Positions 1-7,567 of a DNA stretch of 64,000 nucleotides are shown piece after piece. Positions within the stretch are counted from its first letter, which is position 1, and each line of letters begins with the position of its first letter. The notes under the pieces are model-generated. The model did no database searches and was not told the DNA's origin. It worked only from the letters and a program-made list of their open reading frames with translations. The stretch covers positions 124,001-188,000 of the IMG/VR virus record IMGVR_UViG_3300023235_000008; one strand, 5' to 3'. Made by a program: the position numbers and the translations under genes. This DNA is from a virus.

Positions 1-2
1 TG

Positions 3-74
3 TTGGACTGCTTTGACGAGTTGTATGAAAAGTTGGGCAAGTCAGTCGCCAAGGCGATGCGTCTGGAAAAGTAA
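3..74 (+). CDS. C-terminal end of an unidentified protein
   Basis: The first frame open from the window edge ends at a TAA at 72-74 and encodes about 23 residues ending in AMRLEK. The gene begins before the window, so no function can be given. A GC-rich hairpin follows within 25 bases, which fits the end of a transcription unit. Confidence 0.5.
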   Translation: MDCFDELYEKLGKSVAKAMRLEK

Positions 75-94
75 TCAACAGCGACAAACTGGGG

Positions 95-121
95 CGGGGG
101 AAATCCCCCCGTCACTTTTTC
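95..121 (+). terminator. Probable rho-independent terminator
   Basis: GGGGG, a four-base AAAT loop and CCCCC are followed within a few bases by a run of five T. The stem is short but all G-C. It sits between the truncated first gene and the next translation unit. Confidence 0.45.
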
Positions 122-131
122 AAATGGAACC

Positions 132-160
132 TTGACAATGAATGATAAACCTCTTAATAT
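132..160 (+). promoter_or_regulatory. Possible sigma70-type promoter
   Basis: TTGACA at 132-137 and TAATAT at 155-160 are separated by 17 bases. Transcription would start near 167, downstream of the ATG at 138, so this promoter and the small gene at 138 would not be used together in a simple way. Confidence 0.4.
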
Positions 161-254
161 AAACGAACTGATTAATGGCTACGGTTTTATCGAACTTGAT
201 ACCGATAGCTTTTGGAATACAACCGAAGAGGATGAAGACTATGAGCAAGACTAA
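138..254 (+). CDS. Small acidic protein, 38 aa, unknown
   Basis: The ORF begins at an ATG preceded by GGAA at a spacing of 9 bases, and its stop overlaps the start of the next gene at 241. The product is very acidic towards the C-terminus and contains TDSFWNTTEED, a weak echo of the FW box seen in many later small proteins. Function is unknown. The promoter-like element inside its 5' end is an argument against it. Confidence 0.5.
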   Translation: MNDKPLNINELINGYGFIELDTDSFWNTTEEDEDYEQD

Positions 255-846
255 ATCAACCGAAGAAGTTGCCGATGATATCCGCAACAAAGTCAAAGAT
301 CACGTGACGCAAGCAACGCAATCAAATGACGAAGACGAGCGTGAGCCTCGTTTCAAAATCGCAATCACGGTATTAAATCCAGAAATGCTTCAAGAAGGTG
401 CCGAAACGGAAATGACCCAAACCGCACCAGACGAAGAAGGTGTCAAAAGTCTTTTACAGTCACTGAATAGTTATCGTGCCCGTGGTATTGATATTGAAAC
501 CGATATCGAAGATATGGAAGGCAATAAGTTTGAGCCTTGGGATTTTGGAATGCCAAAGCCAAGTGCATATCAGCGCCGTATCGCCAAAGCAATCGGCAAA
601 GCAATGGATAACCCAAGCCGTGATACATTCGAAACCCTATGCGAGATTATGGCTTCTAAGCAGTGGCAGACGTGGGATATCATCGAGTCGCTAGACGAAG
701 TGTTTGGTGAATGGAATGCCGATACTGGCACAATGGATAAGGCCGTTTATGATTTCAGCGACGAGAAAGTTGAAACGGCAATGACCAAAGACAAACTTTC
801 CAAAGAAGAGTTCTTGGAAGGTCTTTCGCAGAAGGTGAACAACTAA
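241..846 (+). CDS. Hypothetical phage protein, 201 aa
   Basis: A longer frame opens at 175, but the ATG at 241 (MSKTKSTEEV) has GAGG upstream and gives a more natural N-terminus. The protein is acidic and mostly helical in character, with no motif I recognise. Its stop overlaps the next ATG (TAATG), showing translational coupling in a run of small co-oriented genes. Confidence 0.75.
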   Translation: MSKTKSTEEVADDIRNKVKDHVTQATQSNDEDEREPRFKIAITVLNPEMLQEGAETEMTQTAPDEEGVKSLLQSLNSYRARGIDIETDIEDMEGNKFEPWDFGMPKPSAYQRRIAKAIGKAMDNPSRDTFETLCEIMASKQWQTWDIIESLDEVFGEWNADTGTMDKAVYDFSDEKVETAMTKDKLSKEEFLEGLSQKVNN

Positions 847-1043
847 TGGCAAGTTCTATTATGTTACATTGGCAAGAACGACTTGACCGTGATTTGGTTG
901 GTCGTGCTGAAGAGATTATGAACGATCTTGAACACGGCGTCATTGATGAAGACGAAGCATATGAAGAACTTATGTGCAACGAACTCACATGTGACGAAGC
1001 CGAAGACGCCGTTAATCAAGCTGTTTCTTGGAGGGATTCCTGA
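846..1043 (+). CDS. Hypothetical acidic protein, 65 aa
   Basis: The start ATG overlaps the previous TAA. The product is strongly acidic and probably helical (runs of E and D around residues 20-50). No family is recognised. The stop overlaps the next start (TGATG), so it is part of the same coupled operon. Confidence 0.65.
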   Translation: MASSIMLHWQERLDRDLVGRAEEIMNDLEHGVIDEDEAYEELMCNELTCDEAEDAVNQAVSWRDS

Positions 1044-1363
1044 TGCGAGAGAATCGTCGTAAAGTAACAATCCGTGAAGATGCCACTGGCATTTACTTTA
1101 ACGCCATGGGAGTTACGTGGCGTCCTGATCCTTGGTTCAAAAAGGATAGTGCATTTTGCAATGAAGCAAGAGAGTTTCGGAAAAGCCATGGCGGTATAGT
1201 CGAAGGGTCATATACCCCTGACTATCCAAATACGGGCGACAAAATCTTTGCTGAACCCGATCCAGCCAAAGGCTCTTCGATGGTCGAAGTTCCAATATTG
1301 ATCAATGGTGATGAAGGTTATAGCACCAATAACTGGTCAGATGAAACACTAAAGGATATTTGA
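1043..1363 (+). CDS. Hypothetical protein, 106 aa
   Basis: The ATG at 1043 was chosen because GGAGG lies at 1030-1034 and the codon overlaps the preceding TGA. An in-frame ATG at 1028 lies before this ribosome site and is unlikely. The sequence has a basic N-terminus (MRENRRKVTIRED) and several aromatic residues, with no recognised family. Confidence 0.65.
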   Translation: MRENRRKVTIREDATGIYFNAMGVTWRPDPWFKKDSAFCNEAREFRKSHGGIVEGSYTPDYPNTGDKIFAEPDPAKGSSMVEVPILINGDEGYSTNNWSDETLKDI

Positions 1364-1365
1364 AT

Positions 1366-1635
1366 ATGTTGATGCCGTATGAAGAGTTTGTCCAGTTGAT
1401 GGTGGACCGTGGCTTTGGCTACTCGTTTACCGATCACGATGGTAAACTACAGCTTGAGTTGGAATACCTGATGGTGTTGGCGCACGAAGATCACTACGAG
1501 TTATTCGTAACCCAAACCGCTGGTGACACCTATCTCATTAAAAAGTTGACGCAATCACTGAACGATATTGACGGTGTTGTAATTAACCAAACCCCTGCGG
1601 AACCTTTCACTCTTGAAGACGAATGGACTTTATGA
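1366..1635 (+). CDS. Hypothetical protein, 89 aa
   Basis: AAGGA lies nine bases before the ATG at 1366. A TTG at 1360 that overlaps the previous stop (TTGA) is an alternative start. The protein is acidic, with hydrophobic heptads such as LQLELEYLMVLAHED. Function is unknown. Confidence 0.6.
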   Translation: MLMPYEEFVQLMVDRGFGYSFTDHDGKLQLELEYLMVLAHEDHYELFVTQTAGDTYLIKKLTQSLNDIDGVVINQTPAEPFTLEDEWTL

Positions 1636-1999
1636 TGGACTTATCACTTTTTGACGTTTACCTGATTATGCAAGCCGATACTTTCAATGAGGGTATCACT
1701 GTATTATTGGTAATATTTGCCGCAGGAACGGTTGGTTCATTAATGCTTATGGGATTAGCGTCGTTCGATACAGATAATCCAGTTAAAAACCCGTGGGGTA
1801 CGCGACCAGCGTGGTTGATTGCAGTGGGGGTTTTCATTCTATTGAATATTACCTTCCCATCAACCAAAACATCCAGATTTCCAAAGACCTTGCCAATAAC
1901 GAGAACGTGCAAGAAATCGGCGGACTTGCTAACGACGCCCTTAAAAAGCTTCTGAAAGAATACATTGAAGAAGATAAATCAAACGAAGGAAACAAATAA
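1632..1999 (+). CDS. Small membrane protein, apparently frameshifted
   Basis: The frame from the ATG at 1632 (ATGA overlap with the upstream stop) encodes two membrane segments, around GITVLLVIFAAGTVGSLML and WLIAVGVFILLNI. It then turns into an unlikely tail. A second frame, open through 1999, continues with a helical acidic tail (ISKDLANNENVQEIGG, then EEDKSNEGNK). The join falls near 1850-1858 (aatattacc); one extra T there would give a continuous protein. The layout is holin-like, but that is only a resemblance. Either a real mutation or a base-call error explains it. Confidence 0.55.
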
Positions 2000-2271
2000 T
2001 GCAAACGCTTAACGAAGATTTCGAAACGTGGTGGAAAATGGCTAAGTATCGTAAACGGGATATTGAAGCACGTGACAAATATGGCGAACTTGAAGTTATC
2101 GAACGGATTGCCGATAGTCGGTGTCGTGACTGGCCCGGAACAGAAACTGATGTCAAATACTTTGTTCGTCTTGAAAATCAGGTGTATGTAGGCTTTCGCG
2201 AGCCACGAACAGAAACAGGCCGTCGTGCAAAATATTGCGAGTTTCCGGTATTCGTTAAAGAAAACACTTGA
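1999..2271 (+). CDS. Hypothetical protein, 90 aa
   Basis: The ATG overlaps the preceding TAA (TAATG). The sequence is charged, with a Trp-rich N-terminus (FETWWKMAKY). No domain is recognised. It is the last gene before a clear promoter at 2268-2295. Confidence 0.65.
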   Translation: MQTLNEDFETWWKMAKYRKRDIEARDKYGELEVIERIADSRCRDWPGTETDVKYFVRLENQVYVGFREPRTETGRRAKYCEFPVFVKENT

Positions 2272-2295
2272 CTTATACACCGACTAGTATATAAT
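2268..2295 (+). promoter_or_regulatory. sigma70-type promoter
   Basis: TTGACT and a perfect TATAAT are separated by 16 bases, about 30 bases upstream of the start of the metallopeptidase/VWA gene, which has its own AGGAG site. Confidence 0.75.
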
Positions 2296-2323
2296 CAAAG
2301 AATAAATCAATAGGAGTTACCAA

Positions 2324-3655
2324 ATGTCAAACACAACTACCCAAGCCGATAAGAAAGATAAGCGTGTCGGTCTAGAAATCGATCCAGTGATTGATGCAGA
2401 CTCACGTGAACGACTTGTCGATGCAAAAGTAATGCTGCTTTTCAAATCGCCGTTTTTCGGTCAGCTTTGCTCACGTCTTGCGATTGTCAACGCCGATGCT
2501 TGGTGCCCGACAGCCGCCACCGATGGAAAGCATTTCTATTACAATAGCCGCTTTATCAAACTATTGACCGACGAAGAACTGGTGTTCTTGTTTGGTCACG
2601 AAGTGTTACACTGCGTCTATGATCACATGGGACGGACGAAAGATAACCAGTCTGATCCGCAACTTTCAAACATTGCACAGGATTATATCATTAATAGTGA
2701 TTTGATTGATCAGCGAGTTGGCGATAAAATCACAACCGTTCCTGTCTTGTATGATCCAAAGTTCAAGGGTTGGTCGTCGGAAGAAGTTTATGACTATCTT
2801 TACGAAAACGCCGATAAGATTGATATGCAGTCACTTATTGATCAGTTGCTTGATGAACACATGGATGGCGACGAAGACGACGGCGATGGCGATGGCGATA
2901 TGGAAACTGATGCCGATGGCAACAAAACTTCCAAGTCCAAGCCTAAAATGTCAGATGACGAACGCCAGAAAATCCGTGACGAAATCAAGAAAGCGGTTAT
3001 CAACGGTGCGAAAGCCGAAGGTTCAGCCGGTAACTTGCCAGCGGGTGTCCAGCGTATTCTCAAAGACCTGACCGAGCCTAAGTTGAACTGGCGTGAACTG
3101 ATCCAGCAGCAGATTCAAAGCACGATCAAGTCAGATTTTAGCTTTATGAAGCCTTCACGGAAAGCTTGGCACACAGGCGCTTGCTTGCCGGGTATGATCG
3201 TAGATACCACAATCGACGTGGTTGTTGCGATTGATTTGTCGGGTTCAATCGGCGAAGATCAAATGCGGGATTTCATCAGCGAAATCAAAGGCATCATGGA
3301 CTTGTATCCTTCATTCAAGTTGAAGTTGTTCACGTTTGATACAAACGTATATAACGATGAAGACTTTGACGAAATGAATGCCGATGACCTTTTCGAGTAT
3401 CCGTTTAAAGGTGGTGGCGGTACAGACTTTATGTGTTGCTGGGATCATATGAAAGAAACCGATTGTCAGCCTAAGAAGTTCATCATGTTCACGGATGGTT
3501 ATCCGTGCGGTTCTTGGGGCGATGAAATGTATTGCGATACAGTATTCGTTATCCATAACAACGGATACGGCGACAATCCAGTAGCACCTTGGGGCATTTC
3601 TTGCGACTATGATGAAATGACCAAGAGGCAGCATAAAAAAGATGGTGGGTGTTAG
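2324..3655 (+). CDS. Metallopeptidase-like plus VWA-like protein (DUF2201 type)
   Basis: The N-terminal half contains HEVLHCVYDH near residue 91, an HExxH zinc site of the kind found in the DUF2201 N-terminal putative metallopeptidase domain. A very acidic Asp/Gly-rich linker follows (about residues 180-200). The C-terminal half has VVVAIDLSGSIG near residue 304, the MIDAS-type Asp-x-Ser-x-Ser motif of a VWA-like domain. This two-domain order matches DUF2201 proteins, often paired with MoxR-type AAA ATPases in bacteria. The substrate is unknown. The start has a strong AGGAG site and its own promoter. Confidence 0.85.
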   Translation: MSNTTTQADKKDKRVGLEIDPVIDADSRERLVDAKVMLLFKSPFFGQLCSRLAIVNADAWCPTAATDGKHFYYNSRFIKLLTDEELVFLFGHEVLHCVYDHMGRTKDNQSDPQLSNIAQDYIINSDLIDQRVGDKITTVPVLYDPKFKGWSSEEVYDYLYENADKIDMQSLIDQLLDEHMDGDEDDGDGDGDMETDADGNKTSKSKPKMSDDERQKIRDEIKKAVINGAKAEGSAGNLPAGVQRILKDLTEPKLNWRELIQQQIQSTIKSDFSFMKPSRKAWHTGACLPGMIVDTTIDVVVAIDLSGSIGEDQMRDFISEIKGIMDLYPSFKLKLFTFDTNVYNDEDFDEMNADDLFEYPFKGGGGTDFMCCWDHMKETDCQPKKFIMFTDGYPCGSWGDEMYCDTVFVIHNNGYGDNPVAPWGISCDYDEMTKRQHKKDGGC

Positions 3656-3687
3656 CGCACTCACCATTTACTTTTAAGGAAAGTATA

Positions 3688-3957
3688 ATGGAAAAACCAA
3701 AACTTACAGTAACAGTAAAGCCTCGTCCACGTAACGATGTTGACGAACTTGAAAAGAAAGTAAATGATTATATCGGCGAGACAACGATGCAAAGCGATGA
3801 ACTTATTGTATTGCTTAGTGACTTCCTTTCAGATTATAATGCGATGAAGGAAGAAAATGTCAAAGTGAAAGAACTCCTACTTGGTATGCTTTCGAATCCG
3901 CTGATGGGCAGTGTTGTAGATAACGTGAAACAAAAATTGAAAGACCAGTTGAAATGA
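3688..3957 (+). CDS. Hypothetical protein, 89 aa
   Basis: The ATG at 3688 follows AAGGAAAG at good spacing; an upstream in-frame start at 3649 overlaps the previous gene and lacks a site. The protein is charged and helical, with heptad-like patterning from residue 20. No family is recognised. Confidence 0.65.
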   Translation: MEKPKLTVTVKPRPRNDVDELEKKVNDYIGETTMQSDELIVLLSDFLSDYNAMKEENVKVKELLLGMLSNPLMGSVVDNVKQKLKDQLK

Positions 3958-4091
3958 TTTCAAAAGAGAAGATTCGGTCAGCAGCCGCTGATATGAAAAT
4001 GGCTGTAACTTCAATGGAGTTTTGGTTTATGATGTCGTTGGCTGGATTGTATTTCAGCCTGTGTATGTTGAAAGTAGCAGGGGCATTCTGA
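3954..4091 (+). CDS. Small single-pass membrane protein, 45 aa
   Basis: The ATG overlaps the previous TGA (ATGA) and the stop overlaps the next ATG. A charged N-terminal half is followed by one hydrophobic segment (FWFMMSLAGLYFSLCML). The role is unknown. Confidence 0.6.
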   Translation: MISKEKIRSAAADMKMAVTSMEFWFMMSLAGLYFSLCMLKVAGAF

Positions 4092-4270
4092 TGACACAAC
4101 CTTGCCCGAAGATTTTGACGAAAGAAGAATGGATTGCTACACGATTAAAAGCATTTCCGAATGAAACCCGTTTTGAAGCAGAAAATCTTCATAACGATAT
4201 CCACCAGTTGATTCATAATCAAAGTAGTAGGCAGCAACTTCGTAAAATGATTAAAGATGGAGATTACTAA
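4091..4270 (+). CDS. Hypothetical protein, 59 aa
   Basis: The ATG at 4091 overlaps the upstream TGA (TGATG). A longer frame from 4022 lies inside the previous gene and is rejected. The sequence begins MTQPCPKILTKEEW and is basic and helical at the C-terminus. Function is unknown. Confidence 0.6.
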   Translation: MTQPCPKILTKEEWIATRLKAFPNETRFEAENLHNDIHQLIHNQSSRQQLRKMIKDGDY

Positions 4271-4392
4271 TGGAAGTATATTGGGTAGTTGGGTTCGGGC
4301 TATTTGGACTTGCCGCTTTTGCGTGGGCTATCAAATGCACAGGCGACCAAGCGGTTGCTGAAATCAAAGAAATGAAAGAAGAAGATAAATGA
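4270..4392 (+). CDS. Small membrane-anchored protein, 40 aa
   Basis: It starts on a TAATG overlap and ends with an ATGA overlap. One hydrophobic helix (WVVGFGLFGLAAFAWAI) precedes a charged tail rich in Lys and Glu. No function can be assigned. Confidence 0.6.
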   Translation: MEVYWVVGFGLFGLAAFAWAIKCTGDQAVAEIKEMKEEDK

Positions 4393-4607
4393 ATACAGTT
4401 TTATATATTGCCGGGATGATTATTTTGATTATACTCGTCCTTGCTGGATCGTTTTGGATGAGTAAGAACAACGTAGGTGCGTGGACAGCCGTTAATCCAT
4501 CGCAGTTGATTTATTCAAAAGATATTCGGACGGATATTTGTTATGCACAGGGTTCCAAACTGTTGGCAACGGTGCCGTGCGAAAAAGTTGAAAAATATTT
4601 AGAATAG
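4389..4607 (+). CDS. Membrane-anchored protein, 72 aa
   Basis: The start overlaps the upstream stop. Residues 4-24 form one hydrophobic helix (VLYIAGMIILIILVLAGSFW), followed by a soluble part with two cysteines (residues 51 and 64). The soluble part is probably outside the cytoplasm, but orientation is an inference. Confidence 0.6.
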   Translation: MNTVLYIAGMIILIILVLAGSFWMSKNNVGAWTAVNPSQLIYSKDIRTDICYAQGSKLLATVPCEKVEKYLE

Positions 4608-4672
4608 CATTTACATACCCCTTCAACTATGATAGGGTTCACTTACTTAATATTAACAATGGAGAAAATACA

Positions 4673-5104
4673 ATGAAACGATTTATTACCGCTATCGCAG
4701 CCGTCGCAATGGTTGGATCACTGAGTGCTTGTTTCGACCAAGCCGCAGACGTGGCTTCAAAGAACCTATCCAAAGCTGCTGACAACTTCGAAGTGCCACG
4801 TCGCATTTCAGTCGTAAATGGTATCACGGACAAAATCGTGATGAAGATGGAAGGTTTCTGTTCCCTACAACAAAGTACAACGGCGGGACGTATCGCAGTT
4901 GTATGTAAGGAAGATGGTAAGTTTATCAAAAACTTCCTTGATAAAAGCGACAACGTATTTGTACTAACCGAACAGTTGGCGGCGGTTGACGTATCAACAT
5001 TCCATTATCGTGTTATGTTCCGTCCACAATCGCTTATTCCTGATATTGACTTTTCGGGCGATGCTGGCGAAGTTCTTCAAAACAGTAACACTGATTCAAA
5101 ATAA
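4673..5104 (+). CDS. Lipoprotein, beta-sandwich type
   Basis: The N-terminus is a signal peptide ending in a lipobox (LSAC, Cys at residue 20), so the mature protein should be lipid-anchored at the envelope. The mature part (RRISVVNGITDKIV and following) resembles a group of small phage lipoproteins annotated as beta-sandwich lipoproteins; I rely on recall for that link. Two further cysteines in the mature part could pair. The next gene is also a lipoprotein and starts at its stop codon. Such proteins may alter the surface of the infected cell. Confidence 0.75.
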   Translation: MKRFITAIAAVAMVGSLSACFDQAADVASKNLSKAADNFEVPRRISVVNGITDKIVMKMEGFCSLQQSTTAGRIAVVCKEDGKFIKNFLDKSDNVFVLTEQLAAVDVSTFHYRVMFRPQSLIPDIDFSGDAGEVLQNSNTDSK

Positions 5105-5373
5105 TGCAAACTATTAAAACAGTGTTTGCAGTCACGGCATTGTTCGCAGTGACTGCGTGTTCCAATACAATGCATGGTTTTATTGACGACTTTGCTGACA
5201 ACGGGCATAAGACGATTGAGTTTACCGGCGATGCTGTCATAAAGATTGTTGATTGGTCGGGAAATGCCGTAAGCACCATTGGCGAAGATGCAGTGAAATC
5301 AGGTTACGAGATTGGCAAAGATACTAAGCTACCCGATGTTCCAAATACGTCCAAAGGCAAGTCTACTTTATAA
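5104..5373 (+). CDS. Small lipoprotein, 89 aa
   Basis: The signal peptide ends in a lipobox (VTAC, Cys at residue 19). The mature part is short and has no recognised domain (IDDFADNGHKTIEFTGDAV). It is translationally coupled to the previous lipoprotein (TAATG). The 3' end overlaps the convergent gene by 11 bases. Confidence 0.75.
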   Translation: MQTIKTVFAVTALFAVTACSNTMHGFIDDFADNGHKTIEFTGDAVIKIVDWSGNAVSTIGEDAVKSGYEIGKDTKLPDVPNTSKGKSTL

Positions 5374-5848
5374 AAGACTCAATAAGCCAGTCAGCTTTGT
5401 CAACGCATTGATTGACGAAACCAAATATAACATCAACATACTGCCCCCTCTTTTGACGGGGCAGTTTTTGTATTTCATCCCTATATCTATTTTTCCACAT
5501 AGCAAACATCATAGCTTCGTTCTGCATTATATTTGATTCGGACAATCCATTGTCACTAAAGAACTTCCGTACCACTGGCATTTTCGCTTCAATGGTTTCG
5601 AAATCTGCTTTCAACTTATTAATAATCATTACAATATCGGGGTCAGGCTTCTTCATCATAATGATTTGAATGTCAAGCGCATAAGCAAACTGACCGTGTA
5701 AAAAACTCAATGCCGCCTGACATTGATTCAAACTTCCCGTAATCACGGAATGTGTGTAAGCAGTTTTTCTTTCTTCGTCAGATAAAATATTTGCATGGGC
5801 TTGTGACATAATAAATAATGACAGAAAGAGGGATACTAATAGTTTCAT
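5363..5848 (-). CDS. Secreted or periplasmic protein, 161 aa
   Basis: The N-terminus is a typical signal peptide (MKLLVSLFLSLFIMSQAHA) with an AHA-type cleavage site. The mature part is mostly helical with two Cys (residues 43 and 152) that might pair. No family is recognised. It runs against its neighbours and has its own late-type box just upstream, so it may be expressed late. Its coding sequence also holds the terminator of the opposing operon. Confidence 0.7.
   Translation of the reverse strand: MKLLVSLFLSLFIMSQAHANILSDEERKTAYTHSVITGSLNQCQAALSFLHGQFAYALDIQIIMMKKPDPDIVMIINKLKADFETIEAKMPVVRKFFSDNGLSESNIMQNEAMMFAMWKNRYRDEIQKLPRQKRGQYVDVIFGFVNQCVDKADWLIESFIK
5440..5469 (+). terminator. Rho-independent terminator for the + strand, inside the opposing gene
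   Basis: An 8-bp stem (ACTGCCCC with GGGGCAGT) and a 10-base loop are followed by a run of five T on the + strand. It lies about 70 bases after the lipoprotein stop, within the coding region of the gene on the other strand. Confidence 0.8.
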
Positions 5849-5877
5849 TTGTTTTCCTTAAAAATATTATATACACA

Positions 5878-5885
5878 TATTTATA
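5878..5885 (-). promoter_or_regulatory. T4-type late promoter box
   Basis: An exact TATAAATA on the minus strand, 29 bases upstream of the secreted-protein start. It forms a divergent pair with the box at 5887. Confidence 0.65.
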
Positions 5886-5886
5886 C

Positions 5887-5894
5887 TATAAATA
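5887..5894 (+). promoter_or_regulatory. T4-type late promoter box
   Basis: An exact TATAAATA, 18 bases upstream of the ATG at 5913. In T4 this box is read by the phage late sigma factor; its use here is inferred from the match and position. Confidence 0.7.
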
Positions 5895-5912
5895 TTAGTC
5901 AGGAGATTAGTA

Positions 5913-6149
5913 ATGACCGAAGAAGTTACACAAGAAGTAGAAGCACTAAACGTAGGTGACCTACAAGTTATGGTTCAAGTTATCGCAGCTGGTTCACAGC
6001 GTGGTGCATTTAAACCAGAAGAAATGGCAGTTGTTGGTGCAACATACAATAAACTAACCAATATCCTACAGGCACAAGGGGTAGAAACACCCGAGCAAAA
6101 GGCTCAAGCCGAAAAAGCACCAAAAGAAGAAGAAAAAGGTAAAAAATAA
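5913..6149 (+). CDS. Conserved-type phage protein, 78 aa
   Basis: The start has AGGAG at good spacing and follows a late box. The first 60 residues form a compact helical unit (VGDLQVMVQVIAAGSQRGA); the tail is Lys/Glu-rich and likely disordered. The arrangement with the next gene resembles neighbours in marine T4-like phages. Function is unknown. Confidence 0.7.
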   Translation: MTEEVTQEVEALNVGDLQVMVQVIAAGSQRGAFKPEEMAVVGATYNKLTNILQAQGVETPEQKAQAEKAPKEEEKGKK

Positions 6150-6835
6150 TGATTAAACACATTGGACGACACAATAACGATAAGGTAATCTTGGTATTTC
6201 GCCAACTTCCTTCCCCACAAGAACATATGGCGTTGGTTCTGTATACAGGACGACTAGGCGCAGCCTATCACGATTCAATGATGAAGGTGCTAGAAAGTAA
6301 TGCTGGTCAAACGTCAAACGATTTCGCAGATGTTCTACACCGCAATCTATTCCCCGATGGTCGCAATATGCTTAATGCTTTGCACCACGAAGGATGGTTG
6401 AAAAAGGTTCCTACAAGCCAAGTGATTGTTGAAGCAAATGCTAAATCACACATTCGTTTGGATGAACTGAATAACATCATTAATGAAATGGCGACAGGCG
6501 CAGAGGCGCAAAAGCGTCTGGAAGACCTTGATACAAGTTCTGGTCTACAAACAGCACCACAGAAGAATATTCCACAAGAGCGTATTAGCGCAATGGATAT
6601 GGCAGCTGCTGCCGACCTTGGTATCGCAGATCAAAACCCTGTCGATGAGGTAGTTGTCGATGAGGCTATGGCTGGAGATGGCGTTCTAAGTGATGTTGAT
6701 ATTGCACAAAACACCATTAACCAAGCGGCGCAAATGGAAGCGGAAGCAACCCGACTCCGCGAAGAAGCATATGCAATGGCACCTTCACTGAAGCCTACCA
6801 CAAAAACAGCCGCAAAAAGGAAAAAAGTTGCATAA
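6149..6835 (+). CDS. Conserved hypothetical T4-like phage protein, 228 aa
   Basis: It starts on a TAATG overlap. The N-terminal 110 residues (MIKHIGRHNNDKVILVFRQL, then HDSMMKVLESNAGQ and LHRNLFPDGRNML) resemble, from memory, a conserved protein of T4-like cyanophages. The remainder is low-complexity, Ala/Glu-rich and ends in a basic KRKKVA tail. The late promoter upstream suggests a virion or assembly role, but this is inference. Confidence 0.65.
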   Translation: MIKHIGRHNNDKVILVFRQLPSPQEHMALVLYTGRLGAAYHDSMMKVLESNAGQTSNDFADVLHRNLFPDGRNMLNALHHEGWLKKVPTSQVIVEANAKSHIRLDELNNIINEMATGAEAQKRLEDLDTSSGLQTAPQKNIPQERISAMDMAAAADLGIADQNPVDEVVVDEAMAGDGVLSDVDIAQNTINQAAQMEAEATRLREEAYAMAPSLKPTTKTAAKRKKVA

Positions 6836-7139
6836 TAAAAAATTCAGTAAAGAGTTCATTGAAAAATGGAGTCATTTAATTGAAGATATTGATATGGATG
6901 ATGTGCCGATTCAGTTCGTTGATCGTTTAGAGTTATACTTTAACAACGGACAGAATCCGGCGTTCATCGATATCACACTATTACTAGAAGATGAAAAGCC
7001 GCGGAAAGTTGAAAAGAGAATCACGATGGAGTTAGATGCCATCGATGATATTCTGGATCGGGTTGACTTTCATCTCAACTTAGAAAAAGTAGTCGAAACC
7101 GTAGACATAGCAACTAAAGATACCCTTAAAAAACTATAA
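6828..7139 (+). CDS. Hypothetical protein, 103 aa, TTG start
   Basis: The start is a TTG at 6828 with AAGG seven bases upstream; the upstream stop lies within the next codons. It begins HNKKFSKEFIEKW after the start codon and is acidic with alternating beta and helical stretches. Similar proteins occur beside the preceding gene in marine T4-like phages, as I recall. No biochemical role is known. Confidence 0.65.
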   Translation: MHNKKFSKEFIEKWSHLIEDIDMDDVPIQFVDRLELYFNNGQNPAFIDITLLLEDEKPRKVEKRITMELDAIDDILDRVDFHLNLEKVVETVDIATKDTLKKL

Positions 7140-7567
7140 TGGAAAATCGTTTTTATATATACATAGGGGATGGAAATACGGTAAAATATACTATACCAGC
7201 TTACGTATGGAAAGAACTATGTTATGTAAATGGATGTATAATGAACCAAAATACTGATTACACGGTTACGGGGAATACAGTAACCTTCGATACGGCACCC
7301 GCCGATGGCATGGAAGTGAGACTTGATATTTACGGATACGATGAAAAAGAACTGCACGGCATCGGATACGATGTAAGGCACGAATACGAAGTTCCAATAA
7401 ATAAGCACGGTGTCCCATTTTTTTACGTTACATGGTGCAGTGAAAACTGCAAAGAACCTTGGGGCTGGTATTTTAAAGACAATGATGACGATTTACCTAT
7501 TATGACATTCAAAAATGAAAAAGACGCATTTATGTTTTCAATCACACACGGAGTAGCACCAACTTGA
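7139..7567 (+). CDS. Protein with a fibre-type module, 142 aa
   Basis: Residues 5-70 (IYIGDGNTVKYTIP, then TDYTVTGNTVTFDTAP) match the pattern of the repeated modules in the giant structural protein encoded at 32956-46059. The C-terminal part (EPWGWYFK, then KNEKDAFMFSITHG) resembles the small accessory protein at 28967 (KSEKDLFFFNMSHK). So it combines a virion-type module with an accessory-operon module. It may be a small virion component; that is inference. Confidence 0.6.
   Translation: MENRFYIYIGDGNTVKYTIPAYVWKELCYVNGCIMNQNTDYTVTGNTVTFDTAPADGMEVRLDIYGYDEKELHGIGYDVRHEYEVPINKHGVPFFYVTWCSENCKEPWGWYFKDNDDDLPIMTFKNEKDAFMFSITHGVAPT

Noticed and set aside
1793-1860. Programmed -1 frameshift site
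   Set aside because: No X-XXY-YYZ heptamer lies at the likely join, and one missing T in aatattacc explains the data more simply.
4610-4636. sigma70 promoter before the lipoprotein at 4673
   Set aside because: TTTACA and TATGAT are present but only 12 bases apart, too close to function as a pair.
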